A stretch of 9,676 nt of DNA from contig WQRM01000049.1 of assembly GCA_009786735.1 (NCBI GenBank), forward strand, positions 1 to 9,676, in the 5' to 3' direction. This DNA is from Oscillospiraceae bacterium (GTDB lineage Bacteria; Bacillota; Clostridia; Oscillospirales; Acutalibacteraceae). A program made the position numbers and the translations under genes. The notes under the pieces are model-generated. The model did not search any database, was not told the origin of the DNA, and saw only the letters and a list, made by a program, of their open reading frames with translations. Shown piece after piece: positions 1 through 6,667 of the stretch; positions within the stretch are counted from its first letter, which is position 1; each line of letters opens with the position of its first letter.

Positions 1-1
1 C

Positions 2-277
2 GCTCCCCTTCCCCGCCGCTGTTGCGGTTGCTACCACATGAAGCCCAAGCGCGAGCTCGTTCGCATTGTGCGCAGCCCCGAAGGCGTGTTTTCGCTCGAC
101 CGAACAGGCAAAGCGAACGGTCGCGGCGCATATCTATGTCAAGATGCCGCGTGCCTGCAAACGCTGCGCAAAAAGCGTGGGCTCGACCGCTCGTTCAAGT
201 CCAGCGTGCCCGCCGAAGTTTATGACGCCCTCGAAGAACAGCTTGCAGGGGCGGATGCGAATCCGCCCGCAGCATAA
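2..277 (+). CDS. rnpM: RNase P modulator RnpM (YlxR family), 5' end cut by window
   Basis: Small RNA-binding protein of the YlxR/DUF448 family, known to bind RNase P RNA and modulate RNase P. The reading frame is open to the left window edge, and 91 codons are visible against a usual length of about 90-95, so only a few codons are missing. The ATG at 38 is an internal methionine: the residues before it (RRCCGC) match the family's N-terminal Cys-rich motif, typically written R-x-C-x-x-C. MKPKRELVRIVR follows at visible residues 13-24, and the conserved GRGAYLC lies at about 40-46, continuing into a basic helix (LRKKRGLDRSFKS). It lies directly upstream of ylxQ with 9 nt between stop and start, as in the nusA-infB operons of Bacillota. 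Family assignment is firm from motif and neighbours; the regulatory role is family knowledge. Confidence 0.93.
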   Translation, partial: APLPRRCCGCYHMKPKRELVRIVRSPEGVFSLDRTGKANGRGAYLCQDAACLQTLRKKRGLDRSFKSSVPAEVYDALEEQLAGADANPPAA

Positions 278-286
278 AGGAACCCT

Positions 287-580
287 ATGGAAAAAATTCT
301 CTCTTATCTCGGTCTCGCGCGTGCGGCTAATCTGTGCTCGTTCGGGCACGATGCTGCCAAAGCGTCGCTGCGTGACGGCAAGGCTCGCCTGTGTTTTTTG
401 TGCGAAGATGCCTCGCCGCGTCTGGTCGAGGAGTTCACGTATCTCGCCGCGCAAGCGCGTGTGCCACTGCACTGCCTCGCCCTCACCGCGCAGGACATCA
501 AGCACGCCACGCAGTACAAAGCTGCCGTCATCACCGTGAACGACAAAGGCTTTGCGGCGAAAATCGAACCGCTATTGTAA
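287..580 (+). CDS. ylxQ: YlxQ, L7Ae/L30e-family RNA-binding protein
   Basis: A 97-residue protein of the L7Ae/L30e/Gadd45 fold, whose members bind kink-turn RNA; the exact role of YlxQ is not established. The N-terminus KILSYLGLARAANLCSFGHDA corresponds to the family's helix that usually reads lGLArrAg-k...G. A stretch around residues 30-42 (GKARLCFLCEDAS) corresponds to the strand-loop that is usually k-a-kLViiA-D-AS. The DIKHAT segment near 70 and the hydrophobic VITVNDKGFA near 81-90 complete the fold. The AAAGGA ribosome binding site at 276-281 overlaps the rnpM stop and is 5 nt from the ATG. Position between rnpM and infB strongly supports the name. The two cysteine-rich strands make it a somewhat divergent member. 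Confidence 0.9.
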   Translation: MEKILSYLGLARAANLCSFGHDAAKASLRDGKARLCFLCEDASPRLVEEFTYLAAQARVPLHCLALTAQDIKHATQYKAAVITVNDKGFAAKIEPLL

Positions 581-642
581 GGGCGAACTGAGTTCGTCCA
601 CGCAGAATATATGCTACCATTCCGGGCGAACCCAGTTTGCCC
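581..642 (+). repeat. Twin hairpins in the ylxQ-infB gap
   Basis: Two adjacent hairpins start 43 nt apart with the same left arm GGGCGAAC (581-588 and 624-631). The first closes with GTTCGTCC (592-599) over a TGA loop, the second with GTTTGCCC (635-642) over a CCA loop. Both give 8 bp if G-U pairs are allowed, and the wobble sits at a different position in each. The two units are also roughly inverted relative to one another, so arms from different hairpins could pair into a longer structure. There is no U-tract, so this is not a classic terminator. It is probably a mobile palindromic intergenic repeat or a leader element for infB. Confidence 0.65.
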
Positions 643-668
643 CTATCCACTAACCACCGGAGGATTAC

Positions 669-3068
669 ATGCTAGAAAAAATCAGAATCAAGGACATTTC
701 CGCAGCACTTGGCGTGGCCAACAAGGAAATTGTGCAGACGCTTGCTGCGCATTTCCCCGAGACCAAAACGCTCAATTCTGTGCTGGGCGAAACCGAGCTG
801 GATGTAATCTTTGAACATTACACCATTGCCCGTGGCGTGGAGAGCTTTGACGAGTTCTATAAGCTCGCAGAGCTCAAACCCAAAGCACCGGCGAAGAAGC
901 CCGCCGAGGTGAAAAAACCCTCTGCCGCACCCAAAAAACCGCCCACCAAAGAAGAGCGCGCCGCCAGCGAAACCGTTGCTAAGGCAGCCGCGCAGCATAA
1001 GTCCAGCGCGCCCACGGCACCGCCGAAGGTCAACAAGCCCAAGAAGGAAGGTGCCGCGCCGCAGGCTCGCACCAAAGCCGAGGCCAAGACCATCGACACC
1101 CGCAGCGGCAGCGTGAACCTGGATAAATACAACGAGCGCTACGAAACCATCGCACCGGCGACCCATGCCGCGCAAAACAATCGCCGGGCAGACACCCAAA
1201 CCAACAAGCAAAAGCTCAACCAACGCAGCAAGCAATATCGCCGCCAAGGCATGCGTAGCTCACGCCGCGAAACCGAAGCCCAGCGCCTGCAGCGCATTGC
1301 CGCTGACCGCGCGAAGAAGCCCCAGCTGGTGATCAAAGTTGGTGAGGAAATCCAAATTGGCGAGCTCGCCATGCGCCTCAAACGCACCGCCGCCGAGGTC
1401 ATCAAAGAGCTGATGAGGCTGGGTCAAATGTCCAGCATCAACGATGTCATTGACTACGACACCGCCGAGCTTGTTTCCGCAGAGCTGGGCGTGAAAGTGC
1501 AGCGTGAAGTGGTGGTGACCATCGAAGAACGCATCATCGACGACCATGTGGACAGCGAAGATGAACTGCAACCGCGCGACCCGGTCGTGGTGGTGATGGG
1601 TCACGTTGACCACGGCAAAACCTCGCTGCTTGATGCCATTCGCTCCACTGCCGTGACCGAAACCGAGGCCGGCGGCATCACCCAGCACATCGGCGCGTAT
1701 CGCGTTGAAGTGGCCAACCGCCACGTGACGTTCCTCGACACGCCCGGGCATGCGGCCTTCACCGCCATGCGTGCGCGCGGCGCAAAAGCCACGGACATCG
1801 CCATCCTTGTGGTGGCGGCCAACGACGGCATCATGCCACAAACGATTGAAGCCATCGCCCACGCCAAAGCGGCGGAGGTGAACATCGTGGTGGCCATCAA
1901 TAAAATTGACCTGCAAGACACCAACGTGGACAAAATCAAGCAGCAACTCACGGAGTATGAGCTTGTGCCCGAAGAATGGGGCGGCGACACGATTTGCGTG
2001 CCGGTGTCTGCCAAAACCGGGCAGGGCATGGATAATCTCCTCGAAAGCCTGCTGCTGGTTGCCGAGATGCAACAGCTGCGCGCCAACCCCGACCGTGCCG
2101 CCAAAGGTGTGGTTATCGAAGCTCGCTTGGACAAAACCCGCGGTCCGATTGCCACGCTGCTGGTGCAAAAAGGCACGCTGAAAAGCGGCGATGTCATCGT
2201 GGCGGGGCATGCAGTTGGCCGCGTGCGCGTGATGACTGACCACAACGGCACTGCCATTGAACAAGCCGGACCGAGTGTGCCGGTGGAGATCATGGGCTTG
2301 GCCGAAGCACCCGCCGCAGGCGAAACCTTTGATGCCGTGAGCGACGAACGTCTTGCTCGCGAGTTGGTGGAGCAACGCAAGCACGCCGCCCGCGAAGAAA
2401 TCTTCAACCTCAACCAACAAGTGACGCTCGAAACCCTGTTTGATACCCTCAAAGAGGGCGAGCTGAAAGACCTCAACATCATCGTCAAAGCCGACGTGCA
2501 AGGCTCGGCCGAGGCGGTCAAGCAAAACCTGCTCAAGCTTAGCAATGAGGAAGTGCGCGTGCGCGTGATTCATGCGGGCGTGGGCGCGGTGAGCGAAAGC
2601 GACGTGATGCTCGCCAGCGCAAGCGGTGCGCTCGTGGTGGCGTTTAACGTCACCGCCGACCCGATTGCCGCCAACAATGCCGACCGCGAGGGCGTGCAGC
2701 TGCGCCGCTACAGCATCATCTACGACATGATGAACGACGTGGAGCAGGCCGTGAAGGGCATGCTTGCGCCGAAGTATCGCGAAGTGGCGATGGGGCGCGT
2801 GGAAGTGCGCCAAGTGATGAAATTCAGCAGCGCCACGGTGTGCGGCAGCTATGTGCTGGAGGGCAAGGTGCAGCGCGGCGCGCTCGTGCGTGTTACGCGT
2901 GGCGGCGTTGTGCTGGCGGAGGATACCGTGTCTTCGCTGCGCCGCTTCAAAGATGACGTGAAGGAAGTTGCGCGCAACTTCGAGTGCGGCATCACACTTG
3001 AGAAATTCACCGACGCCAAAGACGGCGACATTCTGGAAGTGTATATCATGGAAGAATATCGCGACTAG
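669..3068 (+). CDS. infB: Translation initiation factor IF2
   Basis: A GTPase that places initiator fMet-tRNA on the 30S subunit and promotes 50S joining. The 799-residue protein has an N-terminal IF2_N module (about residues 3-50, [12 protein letters not shown]). A Lys/Ala/Pro-rich, probably disordered linker (about 68-215) comes next, then a second IF2_N module (about 229-277, [20 protein letters not shown]). The G domain shows G1 GHVDHGKT at 311-318, G2 GGITQHIG at 335-342, G3 DTPGH at 357-361, G4 NKID at 411-414 and G5 SAK at 447-449. Domains II, III and the fMet-tRNA-binding C2 domain follow, with the family signature [10 protein letters not shown] at 771-780. The ribosome binding site GGAGGA at 659-664 is 4 nt before the ATG. 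All motifs are intact and the length is normal for a clostridial IF2. Confidence 0.98.
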   Translation: MLEKIRIKDISAALGVANKEIVQTLAAHFPETKTLNSVLGETELDVIFEHYTIARGVESFDEFYKLAELKPKAPAKKPAEVKKPSAAPKKPPTKEERAASETVAKAAAQHKSSAPTAPPKVNKPKKEGAAPQARTKAEAKTIDTRSGSVNLDKYNERYETIAPATHAAQNNRRADTQTNKQKLNQRSKQYRRQGMRSSRRETEAQRLQRIAADRAKKPQLVIKVGEEIQIGELAMRLKRTAAEVIKELMRLGQMSSINDVIDYDTAELVSAELGVKVQREVVVTIEERIIDDHVDSEDELQPRDPVVVVMGHVDHGKTSLLDAIRSTAVTETEAGGITQHIGAYRVEVANRHVTFLDTPGHAAFTAMRARGAKATDIAILVVAANDGIMPQTIEAIAHAKAAEVNIVVAINKIDLQDTNVDKIKQQLTEYELVPEEWGGDTICVPVSAKTGQGMDNLLESLLLVAEMQQLRANPDRAAKGVVIEARLDKTRGPIATLLVQKGTLKSGDVIVAGHAVGRVRVMTDHNGTAIEQAGPSVPVEIMGLAEAPAAGETFDAVSDERLARELVEQRKHAAREEIFNLNQQVTLETLFDTLKEGELKDLNIIVKADVQGSAEAVKQNLLKLSNEEVRVRVIHAGVGAVSESDVMLASASGALVVAFNVTADPIAANNADREGVQLRRYSIIYDMMNDVEQAVKGMLAPKYREVAMGRVEVRQVMKFSSATVCGSYVLEGKVQRGALVRVTRGGVVLAEDTVSSLRRFKDDVKEVARNFECGITLEKFTDAKDGDILEVYIMEEYRD

Positions 3069-3094
3069 TGCTTAATGCAAAATGAGGAGGACTC

Positions 3095-3466
3095 ATGCCA
3101 AGCCACCACATCAACCGCAACGCCGAGGACATCAAGCGTGAACTCAGCGTGCTGCTGCGTGACCTCAAAGATCCCCGCGTGGCCGGCAAGCTGCTGACCA
3201 TCATGCGGGTGAACCTCAGCGGCGACGGCTCAACGGCGAAGATCCACGTGAGCGCCATGGAGGGCTTTGCGTCCGCGCAAGAGGCTGTGAAGGGGCTCAA
3301 GAGCGCTTCGGGATTTTTGCGTGGCGAGCTGGGCCGCCGCCTTGGGCTGCGCAAGTCGCCCGAGCTGCGCTTTGTGGCGGACAACTCCATTGAAGAGGGC
3401 ACCGCGATTTTGCAAAAGCTCGACGAACTGGACATAAAGGGTAGTGATGATGAAGCAACAAGTTGA
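3095..3466 (+). CDS. rbfA: 30S ribosome-binding factor RbfA
   Basis: A 123-residue KH-fold protein that binds the immature 30S subunit near helix 1 of 16S rRNA and aids late maturation and cold adaptation. Visible family features are the N-terminal helix with ELSVLLRDLKDPRV (about residues 16-29), the central strand AKIHVSAM (about 48-55) and the C-terminal LRKSPELRFVADNSIEEGTAI (about 84-104), which matches the usual LR-x-x-P-x-L-x-F-x-x-D-x-S-I-x-x-G pattern. The start at 3095 is preceded by GAGGAGG at 3084-3090. It follows infB by 26 nt, the normal order, and its last codons overlap the start of nrnA. Confidence 0.96.
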   Translation: MPSHHINRNAEDIKRELSVLLRDLKDPRVAGKLLTIMRVNLSGDGSTAKIHVSAMEGFASAQEAVKGLKSASGFLRGELGRRLGLRKSPELRFVADNSIEEGTAILQKLDELDIKGSDDEATS

Positions 3467-4430
3467 TGTGAAACAAGCTGCTGGTCGGTTGTGTGATTGC
3501 CGCGCAGCCGCTGTTTTCATGCATGCGCATCCCGATGGTGATTGCCTGGGCAGCGGCTTTGCCCTCGCACATGCGCTGCGCAGCTTGGGGAAAGAAGTCT
3601 TTCTGCTGTGCAAAGACCCGATGCCCGCGATGTTCAGCTTCATGCGTGATGGCTTTGTGTTGCAGGGCGCAGATGCCGAGCTGCCCGACGACTGCCTGCT
3701 GGTTACCGTGGACGTTGCCGTGACGCATCTGCTGGGCGAAGAGCTCGATGCACGCTTCGGCAGCCGCATTGACCTGTGCATCGACCACCACCCCACCAAC
3801 GATTATTTCGCCGCCGAAACCCTGCTAGACACCACCGCAGCGGCCTGCGCGGAAATCATCAGCGACGTGATTGACGCCATGGGCGTGCCGATGACCACGA
3901 ACATCGCCGCCTGCTTGTATGCTGGCGTGAGCACCGACACCGGCGGCTTTCGCAACGCGAACATCACCGCCCGCAGCCACCGCTGTGTGGCGCGCTACAT
4001 TGACCTTGGCGTGGACGTCGCGCCGCTTAATCGTGCGTTTTTCGAGACCCAAAGCAAGGCCTACCTTGAGATGGAACGCTTGGCGTTTCGCAACCTAAAA
4101 TATTACTGCAACGGTCGCGTGGCACTGCTCGCTGTGACGCAAAAAATCTTTCGCCAAAGCGGCTGCAACGAAGAAGAGTACGTGCAGCTGGTGACGCGCA
4201 CGCGCAAAATCGAAGGCGTGCAAGTTGGCGTGGCTATCCGCGAGCGCCCCGATGGCACCTTCAAGATTTCGCTGCGCAGCCATGCACCGGCGGACGTTTC
4301 GGCAGTGGCAACGCGGCTGGGCGGCGGCGGACACGTGCGTGCGGCGGCCTATGCCAGTGACCTGCCGCTGAAGGAAACCATCGCCACGCTCATCAAATGC
4401 ATTGAGGAAGAGCTCGCATGTGCGGACTAA
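3447..4430 (+). CDS. nrnA: NrnA, DHH/DHHA1 nanoRNase and pAp phosphatase
   Basis: A DHH-superfamily phosphodiesterase that degrades 2-5 nt RNAs and in many species also dephosphorylates 3'-phosphoadenosine 5'-phosphate. From the ATG at 3447 it has 327 residues, the usual size. The Mn-binding motifs are all present: HAHPDGD (26-32), the Asp of TVDVA (about 89), DHH (113-115) and the Asp of GVSTDTGGF (about 164). The C-terminal DHHA1 substrate-binding signature is GGGGH at 292-296. Three start codons lie in a row: GTG 3444, ATG 3447 and ATG 3450. The AAAGGG at 3436-3441 is only 2 nt from the GTG but 5 and 8 nt from the ATGs, which favours 3447 or 3450. The start lies inside rbfA, suggesting coupled translation. 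Confidence 0.95.
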   Translation: MMKQQVDVKQAAGRLCDCRAAAVFMHAHPDGDCLGSGFALAHALRSLGKEVFLLCKDPMPAMFSFMRDGFVLQGADAELPDDCLLVTVDVAVTHLLGEELDARFGSRIDLCIDHHPTNDYFAAETLLDTTAAACAEIISDVIDAMGVPMTTNIAACLYAGVSTDTGGFRNANITARSHRCVARYIDLGVDVAPLNRAFFETQSKAYLEMERLAFRNLKYYCNGRVALLAVTQKIFRQSGCNEEEYVQLVTRTRKIEGVQVGVAIRERPDGTFKISLRSHAPADVSAVATRLGGGGHVRAAAYASDLPLKETIATLIKCIEEELACAD

Positions 4431-5272
4431 TTCTGCTGGACAAGCCCGAGGGCATCACCTCGTTCAGCGCCGTCAACCGCGTGCGGCGCGCGCTCAACTG
4501 CAAAAAAGCCGGACACACTGGCACGCTTGACCCCCTTGCCACTGGCGTTTTGCCGGTTATGCTTGGGGGCGCAACGCGTTTTGCGCAGTTCCTGCCCAGC
4601 CACCGCAAGGCCTATCTCGCGGGCTTCAAGCTCGGCACCACCACCACCACGCTTGACATCACCGGTGACGTGCTTGAGGAGCGCCCTGTTCACGTATCAC
4701 ACGAGCAAATCGCCGCCGCGCTTGCGCCGTTTCGCGGCAATATCCTGCAAGTGCCGCCGATGATCAGCGCGCTCAAGCGGGACGGCAAGCGGCTGTATGA
4801 ACTCGCCCGGCAAGGCATTGAGGTTGAGCGCGAGCCCCGCCCCGTGGAGATTTTTGCGCTGGAATTGCGCGGCAACGAGCTTTACATCGAGTGTTCGGCG
4901 GGCACTTATGTCCGCAGTTTGATCGACGACCTTGGCCGTGCGCTGGGCTGCGGCGCGTGCATGACTACCCTGCGGCGCGTGCAGGCCAACGGCTTTGACA
5001 TCGCGCAGTGCACGCCGCTTGAACATGTCGCCGAGGCTGAAATCCTGCCGATGGAGCAGGTGCTGGCAGCTTACGATGAATTGCGCGTGTCGCCTGCGCA
5101 GGCGATACGCTTCCGCAATGGCGGCGCATTAGACCTCGCACGACTACAAATAAAAAACCCAACAGAGAATGAACTCCATCGGGTTTTCGGTGATGATATT
5201 TTCTTGGGTTTGGGGCGTGTGCAAGGCGATGAACTAACTGTTGCACGGTTGCTTGTTCGTAATGAAGTCTAG
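4418..5272 (+). CDS. truB: tRNA pseudouridine(55) synthase TruB
   Basis: Isomerises U55 of the T-loop in tRNAs to pseudouridine and acts as a tRNA-folding chaperone. The 284-residue protein carries the catalytic motif GHTGTLDPLATGVLP at 32-46 with nucleophile Asp38. It also has the conserved Lys-Ala-Tyr at 64-66, the VPPMISALKRDGKRLYELAR segment around 112-131, and SAGTYVRSLIDDLG at 160-173 with the conserved Tyr164 and Arg166. A PUA-like C-terminal region is consistent with family architecture. The ribosome binding site GAGGAAG (4404-4410) lies inside nrnA, and the two genes overlap by 13 nt. From about 5140 to the stop the codons turn clearly more AT-rich than the rest of the gene, continuing into the AT-richer intergenic region. 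The usual next gene, ribF, is absent here. Confidence 0.97.
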   Translation: MCGLILLDKPEGITSFSAVNRVRRALNCKKAGHTGTLDPLATGVLPVMLGGATRFAQFLPSHRKAYLAGFKLGTTTTTLDITGDVLEERPVHVSHEQIAAALAPFRGNILQVPPMISALKRDGKRLYELARQGIEVEREPRPVEIFALELRGNELYIECSAGTYVRSLIDDLGRALGCGACMTTLRRVQANGFDIAQCTPLEHVAEAEILPMEQVLAAYDELRVSPAQAIRFRNGGALDLARLQIKNPTENELHRVFGDDIFLGLGRVQGDELTVARLLVRNEV

Positions 5273-5286
5273 CGCAAAAGAAAATG

Positions 5287-5315
5287 TTGACAAATATAGT
5301 CGAATATGGTAAAAT
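5287..5315 (+). promoter_or_regulatory. Near-consensus sigma-70/SigA promoter after truB
   Basis: A perfect -35 box TTGACA (5287-5292) is followed by a 17-bp spacer and a -10 box TAAAAT (5310-5315), one mismatch from TATAAT. The TGG immediately before it (5307-5309) supplies the extended -10 element. An A-rich stretch just upstream (5275-5284) could act as an UP element. Expected transcription start is about 5321-5323. It lies 14 nt after the truB stop and no convincing gene follows on the same strand, so it most likely drives a non-coding RNA. Confidence 0.85.
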
Positions 5316-5321
5316 AGAGCT

Positions 5322-5780
5322 GTCCTCATATGGCGCAGAAAGGGTGAGCACTTTGAACAAACTTTTGTCCTTGCCCAGGCTCGAGGATTGGTTCAATGCA
5401 TAGGTTATTATGTCGACGGTAGAAGGTGTTGAGCGCATAAATGTGATTTTGATTGTGCTTGCAACAATTCGGATTGGCAGCCTAGCATCCCAATTTGCAA
5501 AAACTGGAGGACAGGCGGAACGCTTAACCGCGAAAAAGCAACACCTGAACCATAGAAACGATTGGGACAAATCGTACGCAAAAATTGGATGAAACAATGT
5601 GACAATAAGGTGTCACATTTGGAACAAATACCATGCTTTGCGTTGCAGTTTAGGCTCGAGTAAACAAAAGGGCGAAACTAGGCAAGCAATGTCCCTTGCT
5701 TCCTAGTTTGACGATTAATGGTTTGAAACAACCTTTTCATAAAAAGCATCCTAGCTCTTCACTAGGATGCTTTGTTTGTG
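5322..5780 (+). ncRNA. Candidate structured non-coding RNA, about 460 nt, class unknown
   Basis: A 508-bp gap between convergent genes holds its own strong promoter at the left end and an intrinsic terminator at the right, with no good reading frame between. Local structure includes a perfect 9-bp hairpin (5596-5604 with 5611-5619) and a 14-bp hairpin with one bulged C (5675-5682 and 5684-5689 with 5696-5709). Longer-range complementarities nest without conflict: 5364-5370 with 5565-5571, 5390-5395 with 5546-5551, 5425-5431 with 5539-5545, and 5432-5435 with 5521-5524. The word AGGCTCGAG occurs at 5377-5385 and 5652-5660, and its CTCGAG core is self-complementary, so these could form a pseudoknot. 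Single 7-8 bp matches are expected by chance in this length; the nesting and adjacency are what argue for structure. I see no signature of tmRNA, RNase P RNA, SRP RNA or 6S RNA. Ends are inferred. Confidence 0.5.
5741..5777. terminator. Bidirectional intrinsic terminator
   Basis: A perfect 12-bp stem, AAAGCATCCTAG (5743-5754) with CTAGGATGCTTT (5762-5773), closes a 7-nt loop. Read on the minus strand it is followed by five T's (complement of 5741-5745) and begins 7 nt after the stop of the SCP2-like gene. Read on the plus strand the tract is TTTGTTTGTGTT, weaker but usable. It therefore probably ends both the tkt operon and the plus-strand transcript that starts near 5322. Confidence 0.85.
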
Positions 5781-6587
5781 TTATCCCTTAGCAAACCCCG
5801 CCACGGTCAGCATGAACGCGCCGAGCTGTGCGCCGAACTCGGGCGCGCCGTCCATGATGAGGCGACCGGCTTTGGTGGCGTCCATCATGTCGTCGGTGCT
5901 CATGAGAATGCCCAGTGCGCTGTCGAGGCTATCGAAACGCAGGGTGAAGAAGGGCATGGCGCGTTTGTATTCGCCACGGCCGGCACGGCTGTTGCCCGCT
6001 TTGATGCGCAAGTAGGCCGACACCTCGGGGTGATCATTCACGGCCCAGCTATACACGCGGTCTGGACTTACGCTCGTCCAGGCTTTGATTTCTTCGTGAC
6101 CATTTTTGTTCAGCGCGCTGATGCCGCTGCTCAACAGATAGAAGAACGCCTTAACAAGCAGGACTTTCGTCTCCTCGTCTTCGGGCGCTTTGGTTGCGCT
6201 GAGCAAGCCGCTCATCTTCAGCAGCACGCTCATGAACGCCACAAACATGCCGGTATGCTTGGCCGCGCCAATCATCTTCGGCAGTGTTTTGGGGCTCATT
6301 TCGCCTTTGAAGAACGCCACAAAGGCCTCCACGCTTTTGAACTGCAGCTCCACCATGGCGTTGTTGCACACTTTGTCTGCACACACCAGCCACTCGCCGT
6401 TGTTCACGGTGAAGTGCGTGGCAACTTTGCCCTTGGGGGCTTCGGGACACAGCGCGCTCACTTGGAAGATGCAGTGCGCTTTCTTGAATTTTTTCGCAAG
6501 GCTGGGCACGTCCGTGGCGATGACCTTCACCAGCGGCAGTGCGGCGTTGAGAAAAATTTTATATGCAAATAGCGTATCTTGATCCAT
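5781..6587 (-). CDS. Protein with two SCP2-like halves
   Basis: A 268-residue protein whose function is unknown to me. The ATG at 6587 is chosen because AAGGAGA (6594-6600) precedes it by 6-7 nt; a longer open frame reaching 6668 would only add translated repeat sequence. Two regions resemble the sterol-carrier-protein-2 fold: about 55-128, with THFTVNNGEWLVCAD, VELQFKSVEAFVAFFKGEMSP and a following hydrophobic helix, and about 175-268, with the clearer FFTLRFDSLDSALGILMST and GRLIMDGAPEFGAQLGAFML. SCP2 domains bind lipids or other hydrophobic ligands; that activity here is inference. There is no signal peptide. It sits 80 nt downstream of the C-terminal transketolase gene and directly before a terminator, so it is probably the last gene of that operon. 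Confidence 0.8.
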   Translation of the reverse strand: MDQDTLFAYKIFLNAALPLVKVIATDVPSLAKKFKKAHCIFQVSALCPEAPKGKVATHFTVNNGEWLVCADKVCNNAMVELQFKSVEAFVAFFKGEMSPKTLPKMIGAAKHTGMFVAFMSVLLKMSGLLSATKAPEDEETKVLLVKAFFYLLSSGISALNKNGHEEIKAWTSVSPDRVYSWAVNDHPEVSAYLRIKAGNSRAGRGEYKRAMPFFTLRFDSLDSALGILMSTDDMMDATKAGRLIMDGAPEFGAQLGAFMLTVAGFAKG

Positions 6588-6619
6588 TCTTAATCTCCTT
6601 AATCTAAACCAGGATAGGG

Positions 6620-6666
6620 CACAGCGAAGCGACGGAGCCGCACCGCAGGTGCCACAGCGAAGCGAC
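6620..6666. repeat. 14-bp direct repeats between tkt C-subunit and SCP2-like gene
   Basis: CACAGCGAAGCGAC occurs perfectly at 6620-6633 and 6653-6666, spaced 33 nt apart. Between them is a small GCACC-gca-GGTGC hairpin (6640-6652). The right copy ends one base from the tktC stop codon complement at 6668. This looks like a small intergenic repeat element lying in the transcribed spacer of the operon; an mRNA processing or stability role is possible but not shown. Confidence 0.6.
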
Positions 6667-6667
6667 A

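Noticed and set aside
1260..2813. A 517-codon minus-strand frame opposite infB, and a 314-codon one at 1601-2545.
   Set aside because: They are antisense shadows of a GC-rich gene; the plus-strand IF2 has every expected motif, while these have His/Ala-rich low-information sequence.
5154..5187. AAAACCC/GGGTTTT hairpin within truB considered as a premature terminator.
   Set aside because: The stem is short and mostly A-T with a 20-nt loop and only four T's, so it is unlikely to terminate transcription.
5344..5403. A 19-codon GTG-started peptide near the start of the predicted transcript.
   Set aside because: The AAAGGG runs into the GTG itself, leaving no usable spacing, and the peptide has no recognisable features.
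5410..5592. A 60-codon open frame on the plus strand inside the gap, with a hydrophobic stretch (VILIVLATIRIGSL) that could suggest a small toxin-like peptide.
   Set aside because: Only a weak AGG lies before the ATG, the rest of the protein does not resemble any family I know, and the same DNA takes part in the proposed RNA helices. It remains a weak alternative reading of the candidate RNA.
5772..6572. A 266-codon plus-strand frame opposite the SCP2-like gene.
   Set aside because: The minus-strand frame has a good ribosome binding site, a terminator just after its stop and a sensible fold; the plus-strand frame has none of these.
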